This document shows positions 63,803 through 64,000 of a stretch of 64,000 nucleotides of DNA, piece by piece. Below the pieces are notes generated by a model that was not told the origin of the DNA, did no database searches, and saw nothing but the letters and a program-made list of their open reading frames with translations. Position 1 is the stretch's first letter. The number at the start of each line of letters is the position of its first letter. This DNA is from Bacteroidia bacterium (GTDB lineage Bacteria; Bacteroidota; Bacteroidia; B-17B0; Aurantibacillaceae): NCBI GenBank assembly GCA_016787895.1, contig JAEUTN010000014.1, positions 124,001 through 188,000 on the forward strand, given 5' to 3'. The translations under genes and the position numbers were made by a program.

Positions 63803-64000
63803 TCAATATTTTCTCTGTTATTATTTTTCAAAATGTCATTATACCATTGCTTAGATTTTTCTGATCTTAATTCAGCACAACGGTGCACTCTTTGCCTCGG
63901 TGACATTACCTCGTCTTGCCACAACTCTGGATGGGTTAAAACTTGTAATTGCTTTATACCTTTGTCGCTTAAAACATCTTCTAAACGTTTAAAACGCCAG
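63796..64000 (-). CDS. C-terminal part of a probable polysaccharide deacetylase-like protein (cut by window edge)
   Basis: Only the last 67 codons are present, running in from beyond the right edge and ending at TAA 63796-63798. The visible peptide includes WRFKRLEDVLSDKGIK, then LQVLTHPELWQDEVMSPRQR. The LTHPELW pattern is typical of the end of deacetylase-like proteins in sugar clusters, but the catalytic part lies outside the window, so the assignment is tentative. It overlaps the formyltransferase start by a few bases. Confidence 0.45.
   Translation of the reverse strand, partial: WRFKRLEDVLSDKGIKQLQVLTHPELWQDEVMSPRQRVHRCAELRSEKSKQWYNDILKNNNRENIDW

Noticed and set aside
39565-64000. Wzx flippase or Wzz chain-length regulator
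   Set aside because: None of the membrane proteins here fits; these functions must lie outside the window.

Overview
The window looks like chromosomal DNA of a free-living member of the Bacteroidota. The evidence is two secreted proteins with C-terminal type IX secretion (T9SS type A) sorting domains, Bacteroidota-type -7 promoter boxes (TAnnTTTG) close to several start codons, few obvious Shine-Dalgarno sites, frequent TTG/GTG starts, and an lpxH that implies lipid A and an outer membrane. No rRNA, tRNA, CRISPR array, prophage or intact transposase was seen.

Region 1 (about 0-37 kb) is ordinary core genome. From left to right it holds: a 2-oxoacid:ferredoxin oxidoreductase operon with an FAD/Fe-S partner; a CstB-like persulfide dioxygenase-rhodanese; a T9SS protein; a three-gene membrane cassette (56-aa IDPGTGS protein, methyltransferase, sulfatase-fold protein); a second T9SS protein; a UbiA-like membrane protein; pheT; a CoA transferase and a GNAT acetyltransferase; a GT39-like membrane protein; ilvE; lpxH with an M1 peptidase; a TlpA-type thioredoxin lipoprotein; gatB; queG; a PspC membrane protein with a PadR regulator; and terC.

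The long gene-free stretches in this half (14.98-15.41, 29.2-30.24, 31.19-31.82 and 34.65-36.2 kb) are full of structured repeats. Two 242-bp copies of an element have 19-bp terminal inverted repeats. Seven hairpins have different but still-pairing arms, and a conserved CTTGA[C/T] hexamer in the loop is complementary to a flanking hexamer; in the clear copies both pairings covary. There are also three tandem units of about 147 bp, and REP-like elements, two of which sit inside hairpin loops. These repeats are the most unusual content of the window.

Region 2 (38.2-64 kb) is one long, visibly A+T-richer cluster, all on the minus strand with overlapping or abutting genes. It encodes synthesis of a cell-surface polysaccharide (O-antigen or capsule type): a Wzy/WaaL-like protein, two acyltransferases, methyltransferases, WecB, many glycosyltransferases including a GT11 alpha-1,2-fucosyltransferase, three AsnB-type amidotransferases, a WbpG/PseA-type N-acetyl sugar amidotransferase, three SDR sugar epimerases, a WbqC protein, a formyltransferase and the end of a probable deacetylase. 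Together they suggest a glycan with amidated uronic acids, formylated or acylated amino sugars, and fucose. A methyltransferase inside the cluster is a pseudogene with about five lesions. The cluster runs off the right edge.
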